From Pseudomonadota bacterium (GTDB taxonomy: Bacteria; Pseudomonadota; Alphaproteobacteria; Rhodospirillales; Magnetospirillaceae): a DNA stretch of 7,782 nucleotides. Location: contig JAEZFE010000184.1 of assembly GCA_023437865.1 (NCBI GenBank), positions 1 through 7,782 on the forward strand. The letters run 5' to 3'. Numbering within the stretch: the stretch's first letter is position 1; the number at the start of each line of letters is the position of its first letter. The position numbers and the translations under genes were made by a program. Below, piece by piece: positions 1-5,383 of the stretch. Below the pieces are notes generated by a model, which was not told the DNA's origin, ran no database searches, and saw only the letters and a list, made by a program, of their open reading frames with translations.

Positions 1-713
1 TTGGCGCCGTCCTCGTCGGTGATGCCGAGGGCGGCCAGCACGTCGCCGGCGCCCGAACCGGCTGTGACGGCGATGTCCTGGGCGGTCTGGTCGGCGGTCA
101 GCACCAGCATGTAGGCGCCTTCGGACACCTTGACCACCGAAGCGGTGATGCCGGTGGTGGCGTTCTCGGTGTTGATGGCGTCGCGGATGTCGTCGAGCGA
201 CATGTCCTTGGTCACCGCGATGGTCGCGCTGCCGGCGCTGGTGCCGAGCGAGAAGGTGCCCGACAAGCCCAGGTCGGACGACCGGCTGGTCTGATCCGAG
301 CCGCCGAGCTTGGCCGCCTTGGCCACCTGCTTGACCACGATCTCATGGGTGCCGATGTCGGTGCCGTCCTCGACGGTGGCCGACAGGATGGTATCGGCGG
401 AGGTGGAGGTGCCCGAGGTCAGATAGGCCGCGCGGTTGGTGAACACGTCGGCGCTGGACGCCGTGGTGCCGGTGGGCGCGCGCAGGGCATTCAGCGCGTC
501 CTGGACCGCCAGCAGCTTGGTCTGCATGTCCTGATAGGCGGCGATCTTGGTTTCGTTGTCGGTGATCTGGCTGGTGTAGCGGTCGGCGCGCGCCAGCCGG
601 TCGGCGACCGCCGCTTCGACCAGTGCGTCGGTGTCGAACTCGTTGCGGTTTTGCGAATAGCTGGTGGTGGCGGTCGTGGTGGTGGTGGTGCTGCTGCTGA
701 CACTGTCGACCAT
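1..713 (-). CDS. fliD: Flagellar hook-associated protein 2 / filament cap FliD (N-terminal part, runs off the window)
   Basis: FliD forms the cap at the tip of the flagellar filament, where it guides folding of exported flagellin. The first 237 codons are visible and the frame stays open to the window edge. After a Ser/Thr-rich start (residues 4-18, including a run of six Thr) comes the FliD_N signature EFDTDALVEAAVADRLARAD at residues 25-44. It is followed by a helical segment containing YQDMQTKLLAVQDALNALR. A flagellin hook IN-type module lies near residues 172-216 (SLDDIRDAIN ... YMLVLTADQTAQDI), followed by a VLAALGITD stretch. The ATG at 711-713 is preceded by GAGG (721-724) with a 7-base spacer. 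The gene lies downstream of flagellin on the same strand, an order common in flagellar clusters, but a likely terminator separates them, so it may have its own promoter. The C-terminal coiled-coil part is outside the window. Confidence 0.9.
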   Translation of the reverse strand, partial: MVDSVSSSTTTTTTATTSYSQNRNEFDTDALVEAAVADRLARADRYTSQITDNETKIAAYQDMQTKLLAVQDALNALRAPTGTTASSADVFTNRAAYLTSGTSTSADTILSATVEDGTDIGTHEIVVKQVAKAAKLGGSDQTSRSSDLGLSGTFSLGTSAGSATIAVTKDMSLDDIRDAINTENATTGITASVVKVSEGAYMLVLTADQTAQDIAVTAGSGAGDVLAALGITDEDGA

Positions 714-730
714 GGGCGCGCCTCGTCGGG

Positions 731-776
731 AAAAGGGTGGGCGGAGCGGTATCGATGGGGAGAAGCCGCTCCGCCC
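731..776 (-). terminator. Rho-independent terminator after flagellin
   Basis: The arms GGGCGGAGCGG (739-749) and CCGCTCCGCCC (766-776) are perfect complements, giving an 11-bp GC-rich stem with a 16-base loop. Read leftwards, the stem is followed after four bases (ACCC) by a run of four U (731-734). It starts about 40 bases after the flagellin stop and ends just before the fliD ribosome binding site. The U-run is short, so termination may be partial and let some transcription into fliD. Confidence 0.7.
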
Positions 777-814
777 GTGCTGAACCTGCCTGGGGCTAGG
801 CTGGGATCAGAGCT

Positions 815-2053
815 TTAGCTCTTGAGCAGGCTCAACAGATTTTGCGGCATCTGATTGGCCTGGGTCAGGGCCGCGATGGCCGCCTGGGTCTTCACGTCGG
901 CGGAAGACAGCTTGGATTTCTCGGCGGCGACGTCGGCGTCCATGATAGCCGACTGGGCCGATTGCAGGTTCTCGCTCGACGTGTCGATGGTCTGCGAGCG
1001 GAATTCGAACCGCGACATGGTGGCGCCCAGTTCGGCGCGGGCCGACGACACCGCCGAGATGGCGGCATCCAAGGCGGTGATGGCCGAGTCCGCGTTGTTC
1101 TTGGTGTCCACCGAAGTGGAGCCGAGGCCCAAGGCATTGGCGCTGATGTTGTCGATGGACACGTTGATGGTGTCACTGGTGCTGGTGCCGACCATGAAGT
1201 CCACACCGCCGCCGCTGCCCGAGCCAGTGACGGCGCCGGCGGTGTCGATCAGGCCCAGGTTGGCCGCCACCGTGCCGGTGGCGCCATTGTTGATGTCGGT
1301 GATGGTGTCGCCGGAATTCTTGGTCGCCAGCACCAGGCGCATCTGGCCATTGGCATCGGTCACCACCTCGGCCTGGACATTGGCGCTGGCGGGCGTCGTG
1401 GTGTCGCCGGCATTGATGGAATCAGCCACGTCCTGGAGGCTGAGCTTGGTGTCGCCGTCGTAATCGACCAGGGTGAAGGTAACGGTGGTCGCGGTGCCGG
1501 TGGAATCGGTGGTCTGGATGTCAAAATCGTCGCCGATATTGACGTCGAGATAGGTCGCGAGATCGCCGGCCTGGGCGTCGGACAGGCCCGACGTGCTGAC
1601 CTGCTGCAGGTTGGCGCTGGAGGAGAACTGGCTGGTGCCGTCCAGCAGCGAGACGCCGTTGTAGCGGGTGCCCTGGGCGATACCGTCGATTTCTTCCAGC
1701 AATTGCTGGTACTCGGCGTCGATGTAGGTGCGCTCGTCGTCGGTGACCGAACCTGAATCCGACTGGGTGGCCAGCGACTTCATGCGCTGCAGGATGTCGC
1801 CGATGCGGGCCATGCCGCCGTCGGCGGTCTGCAGGATGGCGGTGGCTTGGGACGCATTGGTGGCGGCCTGGCTCAGCACGGTGACGTCCGACTGAATGCG
1901 GGTGCCGATGGCGAGGCCGGCGGCGTCGTCCGACGCCTTGGTGATGCGCGAGCCGGAAGCCAGCTTGGACAGCGACGTGGATTGCTGATCCGAGTTGACG
2001 TTCAAGTAGCGCAGCGCGGAATTGGCCGCGGTGTTGGTGGAGATGACGGGCAT
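815..2053 (-). CDS. fliC: Flagellin, filament structural protein
   Basis: Flagellin (412 aa) is exported unfolded through the flagellar type III system and polymerises into the filament. The N-terminal D0/D1 region is canonical: MPVISTNTAANSALRYLN at the start, then SLSKLASGSRITKASDDAAG (27-46), and the D1 segment with ILQRMKSLATQ and RYNGVSLLDGT (about 130-140). The C-terminal D1/D0 helices are equally typical: ISAVSSARAELGATMSRFE (332-350), ENLQSAQSAIMDADVAAE (361-378) and the end ANQMPQNLLSLLKS. Residues 145-315 form a variable outer domain; 205-250 look like a flagellin hook IN motif. There is no Cys. The start is fixed by a strong Shine-Dalgarno AGAAGGAGA, six bases before ATG. A sigma-factor gene precedes it by 90 bases and fliD follows. 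I saw no convincing sigma-28 or sigma-54 promoter. The symbol is generic; alphaproteobacteria often carry several flagellin paralogues. Confidence 0.95.
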   Translation of the reverse strand: MPVISTNTAANSALRYLNVNSDQQSTSLSKLASGSRITKASDDAAGLAIGTRIQSDVTVLSQAATNASQATAILQTADGGMARIGDILQRMKSLATQSDSGSVTDDERTYIDAEYQQLLEEIDGIAQGTRYNGVSLLDGTSQFSSSANLQQVSTSGLSDAQAGDLATYLDVNIGDDFDIQTTDSTGTATTVTFTLVDYDGDTKLSLQDVADSINAGDTTTPASANVQAEVVTDANGQMRLVLATKNSGDTITDINNGATGTVAANLGLIDTAGAVTGSGSGGGVDFMVGTSTSDTINVSIDNISANALGLGSTSVDTKNNADSAITALDAAISAVSSARAELGATMSRFEFRSQTIDTSSENLQSAQSAIMDADVAAEKSKLSSADVKTQAAIAALTQANQMPQNLLSLLKS

Positions 2054-2059
2054 GGTGGG

Positions 2060-2068
2060 TCTCCTTCT
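2060..2068 (-). promoter_or_regulatory. Strong ribosome binding site of flagellin
   Basis: Read leftwards this is AGAAGGAGA, close to the ideal anti-16S complement, six bases before the flagellin ATG. It is the best such site in the window, in keeping with a very highly expressed protein, and it settles the start codon. Confidence 0.85.
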
Positions 2069-2075
2069 GAGGTCC

Positions 2076-2098
2076 GGCCATCGTTCCGTCCGACGGCC
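2076..2098 (-). other. Hairpin in the flagellin 5' leader
   Basis: On the transcribed (minus) strand GGCCGTC pairs with GATGGCC: seven base pairs including one G-U, with a nine-base loop. It sits 7 bases beyond the ribosome binding site, so it lies in the untranslated leader if the promoter is further upstream. In Caulobacter, FlbT binds a flagellin mRNA leader and controls its stability. Whether this stem serves such a purpose is inference. Confidence 0.4.
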
Positions 2099-2105
2099 TT
2101 CAGTG

Positions 2106-2132
2106 CTGGAACGGGGCAGCGCCCGCTTCCAG
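2106..2132 (-). terminator. Strong hairpin 11 bases after the sigma-factor stop (possible transcript end without U-tract)
   Basis: On the minus strand CTGGAA, a bulged G, CGGG, a six-base loop, CCCG and TTCCAG form a 10-bp stem. It lies just past the stop codon of the upstream ECF sigma gene. No U-run follows, so a standard intrinsic terminator is not supported. It could be an RNA 3'-end stabiliser, a Rho-dependent end, or part of a long flagellin leader. Confidence 0.4.
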
Positions 2133-2143
2133 GCGGAGAATTT

Positions 2144-2761
2144 TCAAGCTTCGGCGAAAACCTGGCGGATATCGCGCTCGGACCGGCGCAGCCGCTCGCG
2201 CAGGCCCTGGCGGCCGCGCTTGAGCAGGCTTTCGACCGCCTGCACCGTGGTGCCCATGATCTCGGCGATCTCGGCGTTCCCCAGATCGTCGAAATAGGAC
2301 AGCGTCAGCGCCGCGCGCTGCTGTTCGGGCATGCTGGCCATGGCCTGGCCCAGGCGGTCGTAAACCTGTCGGCGATGGATGGAATCGACGCTGTCGGGCC
2401 GTTCGTCCAGCGGCTCGGCGACGTCGTCCAGGCAGGCGCCGGTGGGGCGGCGGCTCAGATCGATGCAGCGGTTGAATACCACGCGGTAGAGCCAGGTGGA
2501 GAATTTGGCCTTGCCGGCCTGCCACGAATGGCGGTGGGTCCATGCCTTGACCAGCGCCTCTTGGGCCACGTCTTCGGCGTCGGCCTGATTGCGCAGCATG
2601 CGTAGCGCCACCGCATAGGCGCGGTCCACATGGCGCTCGACCAGGATCCGGTAGGCGTCCGCGTCATCCGCCTTCATACGCTCAAGCAGCAAGTCGTCAT
2701 CGGCCTCGGTCAGGGGCATGGGCTGATGGCGGCGGATGCTGAGCGGGCTGTGGGTCATCAT
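2144..2761 (-). CDS. ECF-type RNA polymerase sigma factor, no adjacent anti-sigma
   Basis: A group 4 (extracytoplasmic function) sigma factor of 205 aa, a normal length for the family; it directs core RNA polymerase to a small set of promoters. Sigma region 2 spans about residues 33-105: DAYRILVERHVDRAYAVALR, then QADAEDVAQEALVKAW and the core-binding/-10 part KFSTWLYRVVFNRCIDLSRR. Sigma region 4 spans about 130-190: MASMPEQQRAALTLSYFDDL, then the helix-turn-helix EIAEIMGTTVQAVESLLKRG. The start at 2761 (or the adjacent ATG at 2758) has GGAAG eight bases upstream. The later Met15 lacks such a site and would only trim a non-conserved tail. No anti-sigma gene touches it. Upstream is the terminator of the metal-sensor operon and an AT-rich gap; downstream is flagellin. 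Its target genes cannot be read from the sequence. Confidence 0.92.
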   Translation of the reverse strand: MMTHSPLSIRRHQPMPLTEADDDLLLERMKADDADAYRILVERHVDRAYAVALRMLRNQADAEDVAQEALVKAWTHRHSWQAGKAKFSTWLYRVVFNRCIDLSRRPTGACLDDVAEPLDERPDSVDSIHRRQVYDRLGQAMASMPEQQRAALTLSYFDDLGNAEIAEIMGTTVQAVESLLKRGRQGLRERLRRSERDIRQVFAEA

Positions 2762-2933
2762 GGCCGGAACTTCCGTGGCATCGGTTAGCGCTTACGAAGG
2801 CTTTAACGGCTCATCAATCAAATCCAGGCGAAAAAAGTTTAGGAAATTCAGTGGTTTATCCGGGTATTTCTTGCCGGGTAGGCGGAAAAATGTGCCGGCT
2901 GTGCTCGGCAATTATTGCCGGATGGACAGCATT
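2762..2933. other. AT-rich intergenic region ahead of the ECF sigma gene
   Basis: This gene-free stretch is visibly richer in A and T than its surroundings and should contain the promoter of the leftward sigma gene, but I find no match good enough to call. It holds the short inverted repeat CGGAAGTTCCG (2764-2774, minus-strand reading) overlapping the ribosome binding site. The heptamer TACCCGG occurs twice, 14 bases apart (2860-2866 and 2874-2880, minus strand). A longer nested inverted repeat lies at 2898-2930. Confidence 0.5.
2898..2930. repeat. Nested inverted repeat (possible operator or hairpin)
   Basis: The inner arms CGGCAAT (2906-2912) and ATTGCCG (2914-2920) are perfect complements around a single T. 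Outer arms GCTGT (2898-2902) and ACAGC (2926-2930) are also complementary, separated from the inner arms by three and five bases. The one-base centre makes a DNA dyad for a dimeric regulator more natural than an RNA hairpin. It lies about 140-170 bases upstream of the sigma-factor start and directly beyond the operon terminator. Confidence 0.4.
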
Positions 2934-2960
2934 AAAAAGGCCGCCCCGCGGGGCGGCCTT
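2934..2960 (-). terminator. Rho-independent terminator of the sigma/anti-sigma/metal-sensor operon
   Basis: A 24-base perfect palindrome (AAGGCCGCCCCG at 2937-2948 and its complement at 2949-2960) is followed, reading leftwards, by five U (2938-2934). It begins five bases after the stop codon of the metal-sensor gene. This is the clearest terminator in the window and marks the end of the three-gene operon. Confidence 0.9.
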
Positions 2961-2965
2961 GGCAT

Positions 2966-3394
2966 TTACTTGGGCGGCGGTGGCCGGAACTCGGCCAAGC
3001 GTTTCCGCCCTTCCGGCGACATTTTCGGCAGCGCCTCGATCAGCACCACGTCGAGGCGGTCGCCCATCCTCTCGCGCTTGGCACGGAATTCGCTGCTGGC
3101 GCGGCGGAACGCCTCCACGTCGAACGGTTCGGCCATCAGGGCCAGCCGGATCTGTTCGTGATGGCGGCGCGGTTCGTCGCGCGACTCGCTGAAGTCAGTG
3201 CGGTGAGCCTCCATGGCGGCGCGAAGAACGCGCGCATCCTCGGGCGGCAGAACGTCGGCCATTTCTTCGAGCAGCCGCTCAGGCCGTGGGGGAGGTCCCT
3301 TGGGGCCGCGGGAGAAGTGCATCCCGACTGTCACGCCGAGAAAGACATTGGCGGCCAGCGAGGCCAGCAAGAGCCAAAGCAGCTTTTTGTTCAT
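2966..3394 (-). CDS. Periplasmic heavy-metal sensor / CnrX-Spy-like protein
   Basis: A 142-aa protein with an N-terminal membrane anchor or uncleaved signal (KKLLWLLLASLAANVFLGVT, residues 3-22) followed by a periplasmic helical domain. The layout fits the periplasmic metal-sensor family that includes CnrX, related in fold to CpxP and Spy: a proline-rich linker (GPKGPPPRPERL), an 'LPPEDARVLRAAMEAHR' helix (49-65), a helix ending in HHEQIRLALMAEPFD (78-92), a long FRRASSEFRAKRERMGDRLD helix, and an 'LPKMSPEGRKRLAEF' end. His26, His64, His78 and His79 plus several Met are candidate ligands; the metal cannot be told from sequence. ATG at 3392-3394 was chosen because it gives a perfect anchor and overlaps the anti-sigma stop as ATGA; the longer frame upstream only adds anti-sigma antiframe. 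The ribosome site is weak, so translation is probably coupled. Family assignment rests on pattern, so it is good but not certain. Confidence 0.82.
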   Translation of the reverse strand: MNKKLLWLLLASLAANVFLGVTVGMHFSRGPKGPPPRPERLLEEMADVLPPEDARVLRAAMEAHRTDFSESRDEPRRHHEQIRLALMAEPFDVEAFRRASSEFRAKRERMGDRLDVVLIEALPKMSPEGRKRLAEFRPPPPK

Positions 3395-3834
3395 CGCAGA
3401 TCCAGGGGCTGATAGCTGTTCGCCTCGGCGAGTGCCTCGATGGGTGAGAGGCGTTCGATGGTGTTGATCGGCAGGCGCCCGCCAACGATCACGCCCAGCA
3501 GCGCGGCGGCGGCCATGGAGACCGCGAAACGGGGCAGCCATTCGCGGCTCAGTTCGGGCAAGCCCAGCCATTGGGCCAGAGTGGGGCGTTGGCGTTGGCG
3601 GGGCAGGTTGGCCATGACGCCGTTCATGACCCGCGCCAGCGCGTCAGGTCCAATGGCGCGGGCGGGATCATGGGCCTGGACGAAGGCCTCCAGCCGGGTG
3701 GCGCCGACCAGCAGCGCCTGCGCCTGGGCGGATTGAGCCAGCAGCGACATCGCAGCCTCCCGTTCTGTCTCGGGCCAGCCGGCTATGCCGGCGCCGAAGC
3801 GGTCAAGGGCGGCGCTGAATTCTTCCAGCGTCAT
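3391..3834 (-). CDS. Putative membrane-bound anti-sigma factor
   Basis: A 147-aa protein between an ECF sigma factor and a periplasmic sensor. Residues 1-100 are predicted cytoplasmic, starting TLEEFSAALDRFGAGIAGWP, followed by Ala/Gln-rich helices (AAMSLLAQSAQAQALLVGA). One membrane span lies at about 101-119 (RFAVSMAAAALLGVIVGG), and a short tail of about 28 residues would face the periplasm. There is no Cys, so the zinc-binding HxxxCxxC motif of classical ZAS anti-sigma factors is absent. The role is inferred from position, topology and coupling, by analogy with CnrY holding CnrH at the membrane. ATG at 3832-3834 has GGGAG seven bases upstream and overlaps the sigma stop as ATGA; its own stop overlaps the sensor start in the same way. 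Upstream in-frame starts would only repeat sigma-gene sequence in another frame. Confidence 0.75.
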   Translation of the reverse strand: MTLEEFSAALDRFGAGIAGWPETEREAAMSLLAQSAQAQALLVGATRLEAFVQAHDPARAIGPDALARVMNGVMANLPRQRQRPTLAQWLGLPELSREWLPRFAVSMAAAALLGVIVGGRLPINTIERLSPIEALAEANSYQPLDLR

Positions 3835-4388
3835 AGCAGGTCTCCCATCCTGTTCAGTCCCCGACGGGCGAAAAAATCCCTCAACGCACGGCGTCCGCGC
3901 ACCAGTAATGATTCCAAGGCGGACAACGTGATCTCCAAACTGTCCGCCGCCTCCTGCCCGCTGACCTCGCCAAAATAGCATAATGTCAGGGCGGCCCGCT
4001 GGCGTTCCGGCAGGCTGTGCAGCGCTTCTGCCACCAGGGTGCGGGCCTGTGCGCCGGTGTATTGTTCCAGGCCGCTGAGGGCGTCGTCCTCGGGCTCGGG
4101 CACCTCGTCCATGCCCACCATGGGGGCGCGGCGCTTGCGGTCCAGGCAGGCATTCATCACCACCCGGTACAGCCAGGTGCTGAATTTGGCACCGCCCTGA
4201 GGGTCCCAGCGGGCGGCAAGGTTCCAGACCTTGAGGAACGAGTCCTGCACGATTTCCTCGGCGTCCGGCTGGCTACCGGTCATGCGCACGGCCAAGGCCA
4301 GCGCCAGCGTGCCGTGGCGCTCCATCAAAGCTCGGAATGCCCCATGGTCGCCACGCCCAATGGCTATTAGTAGCTGTTCATCATCCAT
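3831..4388 (-). CDS. ECF-type RNA polymerase sigma factor, first gene of a sigma/anti-sigma/sensor operon
   Basis: An ECF sigma factor of 185 aa. Region 2 covers about residues 14-87: GAFRALMERHGTLALALAVR, then QPDAEEIVQDSFLKVWNLAA and GAKFSTWLYRVVMNACLDRK. An acidic linker follows (DEVPEPEDDALSGLE). Region 4 covers about 115-172: LHSLPERQRAALTLCYFGEV and the helix-turn-helix EAADSLEITLSALESLLVRG. It resembles the second sigma factor of the window closely in both regions (shared KFSTWLYRVV, RQRAALTL.YF, ESLL.RGR), so the two are likely of the same ECF subgroup. The last codons overlap the anti-sigma gene by four bases, implying balanced synthesis. No clear Shine-Dalgarno sits at normal distance from ATG 4386-4388 (GGAAAG is 16 bases away). 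Such sigma factors usually drive their own operon, but I could not identify the promoter. Confidence 0.93.
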   Translation of the reverse strand: MDDEQLLIAIGRGDHGAFRALMERHGTLALALAVRMTGSQPDAEEIVQDSFLKVWNLAARWDPQGGAKFSTWLYRVVMNACLDRKRRAPMVGMDEVPEPEDDALSGLEQYTGAQARTLVAEALHSLPERQRAALTLCYFGEVSGQEAADSLEITLSALESLLVRGRRALRDFFARRGLNRMGDLL

Positions 4389-4526
4389 GGGCGCGCGGTC
4401 TGGTCTTTCCGGGTGGTGTTCGTGGGCTTATACGCGCCAGCCCGGCAAACCTTGCGAAAAAAAGCGCAGGCTTCCGCCCGGTGCCACGTTCAAACGGAGA
4501 GTGAAGCAAGACCAAGGGGTCGCATC
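4389..4526. promoter_or_regulatory. Divergent intergenic region between the ECF operon and the EF-hand gene
   Basis: These 138 bases must carry promoters for both directions unless they are reached from outside. No consensus pair stands out. An A7 tract (4458-4464 region) lies in the loop of a six-base-pair hairpin with arms near CCTTGCG and CGCAGG. TTGAAC (minus strand, near 4490) and TTATAC (plus strand, near 4430) are the only promoter-like hexamers, and neither has a good partner. Confidence 0.4.
4514..4519 (+). promoter_or_regulatory. Ribosome binding site deciding the EF-hand start
   Basis: AAGGGG lies seven bases before ATG 4527. The frame is open further upstream with an ATG at 4413, but that start has no such site and would add 38 residues without EF-hand character, so 4527 is preferred. 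Confidence 0.75.
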
Positions 4527-5249
4527 ATGATCTCCAGCCTAAGCTCGTCCAGCGGTATTGCCGCGCAGTGGCGGCAGATGTTCACCAGCACTGACAGTAA
4601 CGGCGATTCCTCGCTCAGCATGGATGAGCTGCTGTCGGCCCTGCAATCCACCCCCGAGGGGCAGAACGACAAGAATGTCTCGTCGCTGGCCGAGAAATTG
4701 TTTTCTTCCATGGATAGCGACCAGGACGGCGCGGTCAGCGAGTCCGAATTCTCCTCGTTTCAGTCTAAATTCTCGGCTGAGACCGCCGGCGCCATGCTGA
4801 TGGCCCAGCAACCACCGCCGCCCAGCGCCGAGGACATGATGGCCGAGACCGATACCGACGGCGACGGCTCCATCAGCAAGGAGGAACTGGCCGCCGTGCT
4901 GGAGCAGAAGGCCAGCGGGCGTGGCTCGGTGGATGGCCCCTCGGCGGACGAGATGTTCGACATGATGGACGCCGACAAGGATGGTTCGGTGTCCATGGAT
5001 GAACTGAGCGCGTTTGCCGAACAGGCCCCGGCTGGCCCGCCGCCGGGCGGCGCGCAGTCGGCTTCGGCTTCGGCTTCGTCGGCTTCGTCGTCGCAGACCT
5101 ACGATCCGCTCGACACCAACAAGGATGGTGTGGTCTCGCTGGAGGAACGCATGGTCGGGGCCTCCTCCTCGGACTCGCGCGGCACCGGCAATTTGTCGAG
5201 CCAGACCCTGGCGGCCCTGCTGAGCAGCATCAACGAAGTCGCGGCCTGA
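4527..5249 (+). CDS. EF-hand calcium-binding protein with five canonical loops
   Basis: A 240-aa acidic, Ser-rich protein. Five 12-residue EF-hand loops have all the expected ligand positions: DSNGDSSLSMDE (23-34), DSDQDGAVSESE (63-74), DTDGDGSISKEE (109-120), DADKDGSVSMDE (148-159) and DTNKDGVVSLEE (196-207). Loops 1-2 and 3-4 are spaced like paired hands; loop 5 stands alone after a flexible SASASASSASSS linker (178-189). No Sec signal peptide or membrane span is visible: the start MISSLSSSSG lacks a hydrophobic core. It is therefore cytoplasmic, or exported by a route that leaves no N-terminal signal. Similar proteins in alphaproteobacteria and Xanthomonas (XopAW-type) are annotated only as EF-hand proteins. 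The most likely role is calcium buffering or sensing. It is transcribed away from the metal-sensor operon, which hints at shared regulation. Confidence 0.85.
   Translation: MISSLSSSSGIAAQWRQMFTSTDSNGDSSLSMDELLSALQSTPEGQNDKNVSSLAEKLFSSMDSDQDGAVSESEFSSFQSKFSAETAGAMLMAQQPPPPSAEDMMAETDTDGDGSISKEELAAVLEQKASGRGSVDGPSADEMFDMMDADKDGSVSMDELSAFAEQAPAGPPPGGAQSASASASSASSSQTYDPLDTNKDGVVSLEERMVGASSSDSRGTGNLSSQTLAALLSSINEVAA
5058..5093 (+). repeat. In-frame TCGGCT / TCG simple repeat
   Basis: TCGGCT occurs four times and TCG alone four times within 36 bases, encoding the Ser-Ala linker of the EF-hand protein. Gain or loss of three- or six-base units would change linker length without breaking the frame. 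Confidence 0.75.
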
Positions 5250-5312
5250 GAGTGTCAGGCGGTTCCTCCACGGGGGCCGCCTTCCGCGGAGGGGGCGGTA
5301 AACATTGCCGTT

Positions 5313-5383
5313 GGGCAGAACTCTCTCCGGCGAAACGGTTCTTTGCAAGCCCCCATATACCCGTAGCTGGAGCATGGGTTATG
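5313..5383 (+). ncRNA. Candidate structured leader RNA (two adjacent hairpins)
   Basis: Hairpin one: GGGC (5313-5316) pairs with GCCC (5349-5352), directly stacked on AGAAC (5317-5321) with GTTCT (5338-5342). A 3' bulge TTGCAA separates the arms, and the apical part contains GCGAAA. Hairpin two: CATA-T-ACCC (5354-5362) pairs with GGGTTATG (5376-5383), eight pairs with one bulged T. The pairs are seen in the sequence; that they form and matter is inference. A c-di-GMP-I riboswitch was considered and not supported. Confidence 0.25.

Noticed and set aside
842..1756. A 304-codon plus-strand frame opposite flagellin
   Set aside because: It is Gly/Val/Ala/His-rich without domains, and the minus strand encodes an unmistakable flagellin; the same holds for the other long frames opposite or within the named genes.
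2112..2132. Sigma-54-like promoter for flagellin (TGGAAG ... CTGC on the minus strand)
   Set aside because: The GG and GC elements are 11 bases apart instead of 10 and the flanking bases do not match; the sequence is better explained as a hairpin arm.
2765..2790. EcfG-type promoter on the plus strand (GGAAC ... GGTT)
   Set aside because: The spacing of 12 bases is too short, and no plus-strand gene follows.
3395..3571. Longer N-terminus for the metal-sensor protein (start at 3571)
   Set aside because: The extra 59 residues are an Arg-rich out-of-frame reading of the anti-sigma gene; the start at 3394 gives a proper membrane anchor and an ATGA overlap.
5258..5298. Intrinsic terminator after the EF-hand gene
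   Set aside because: The possible GC stems are only five pairs, compete with each other and are not followed by a T-run.
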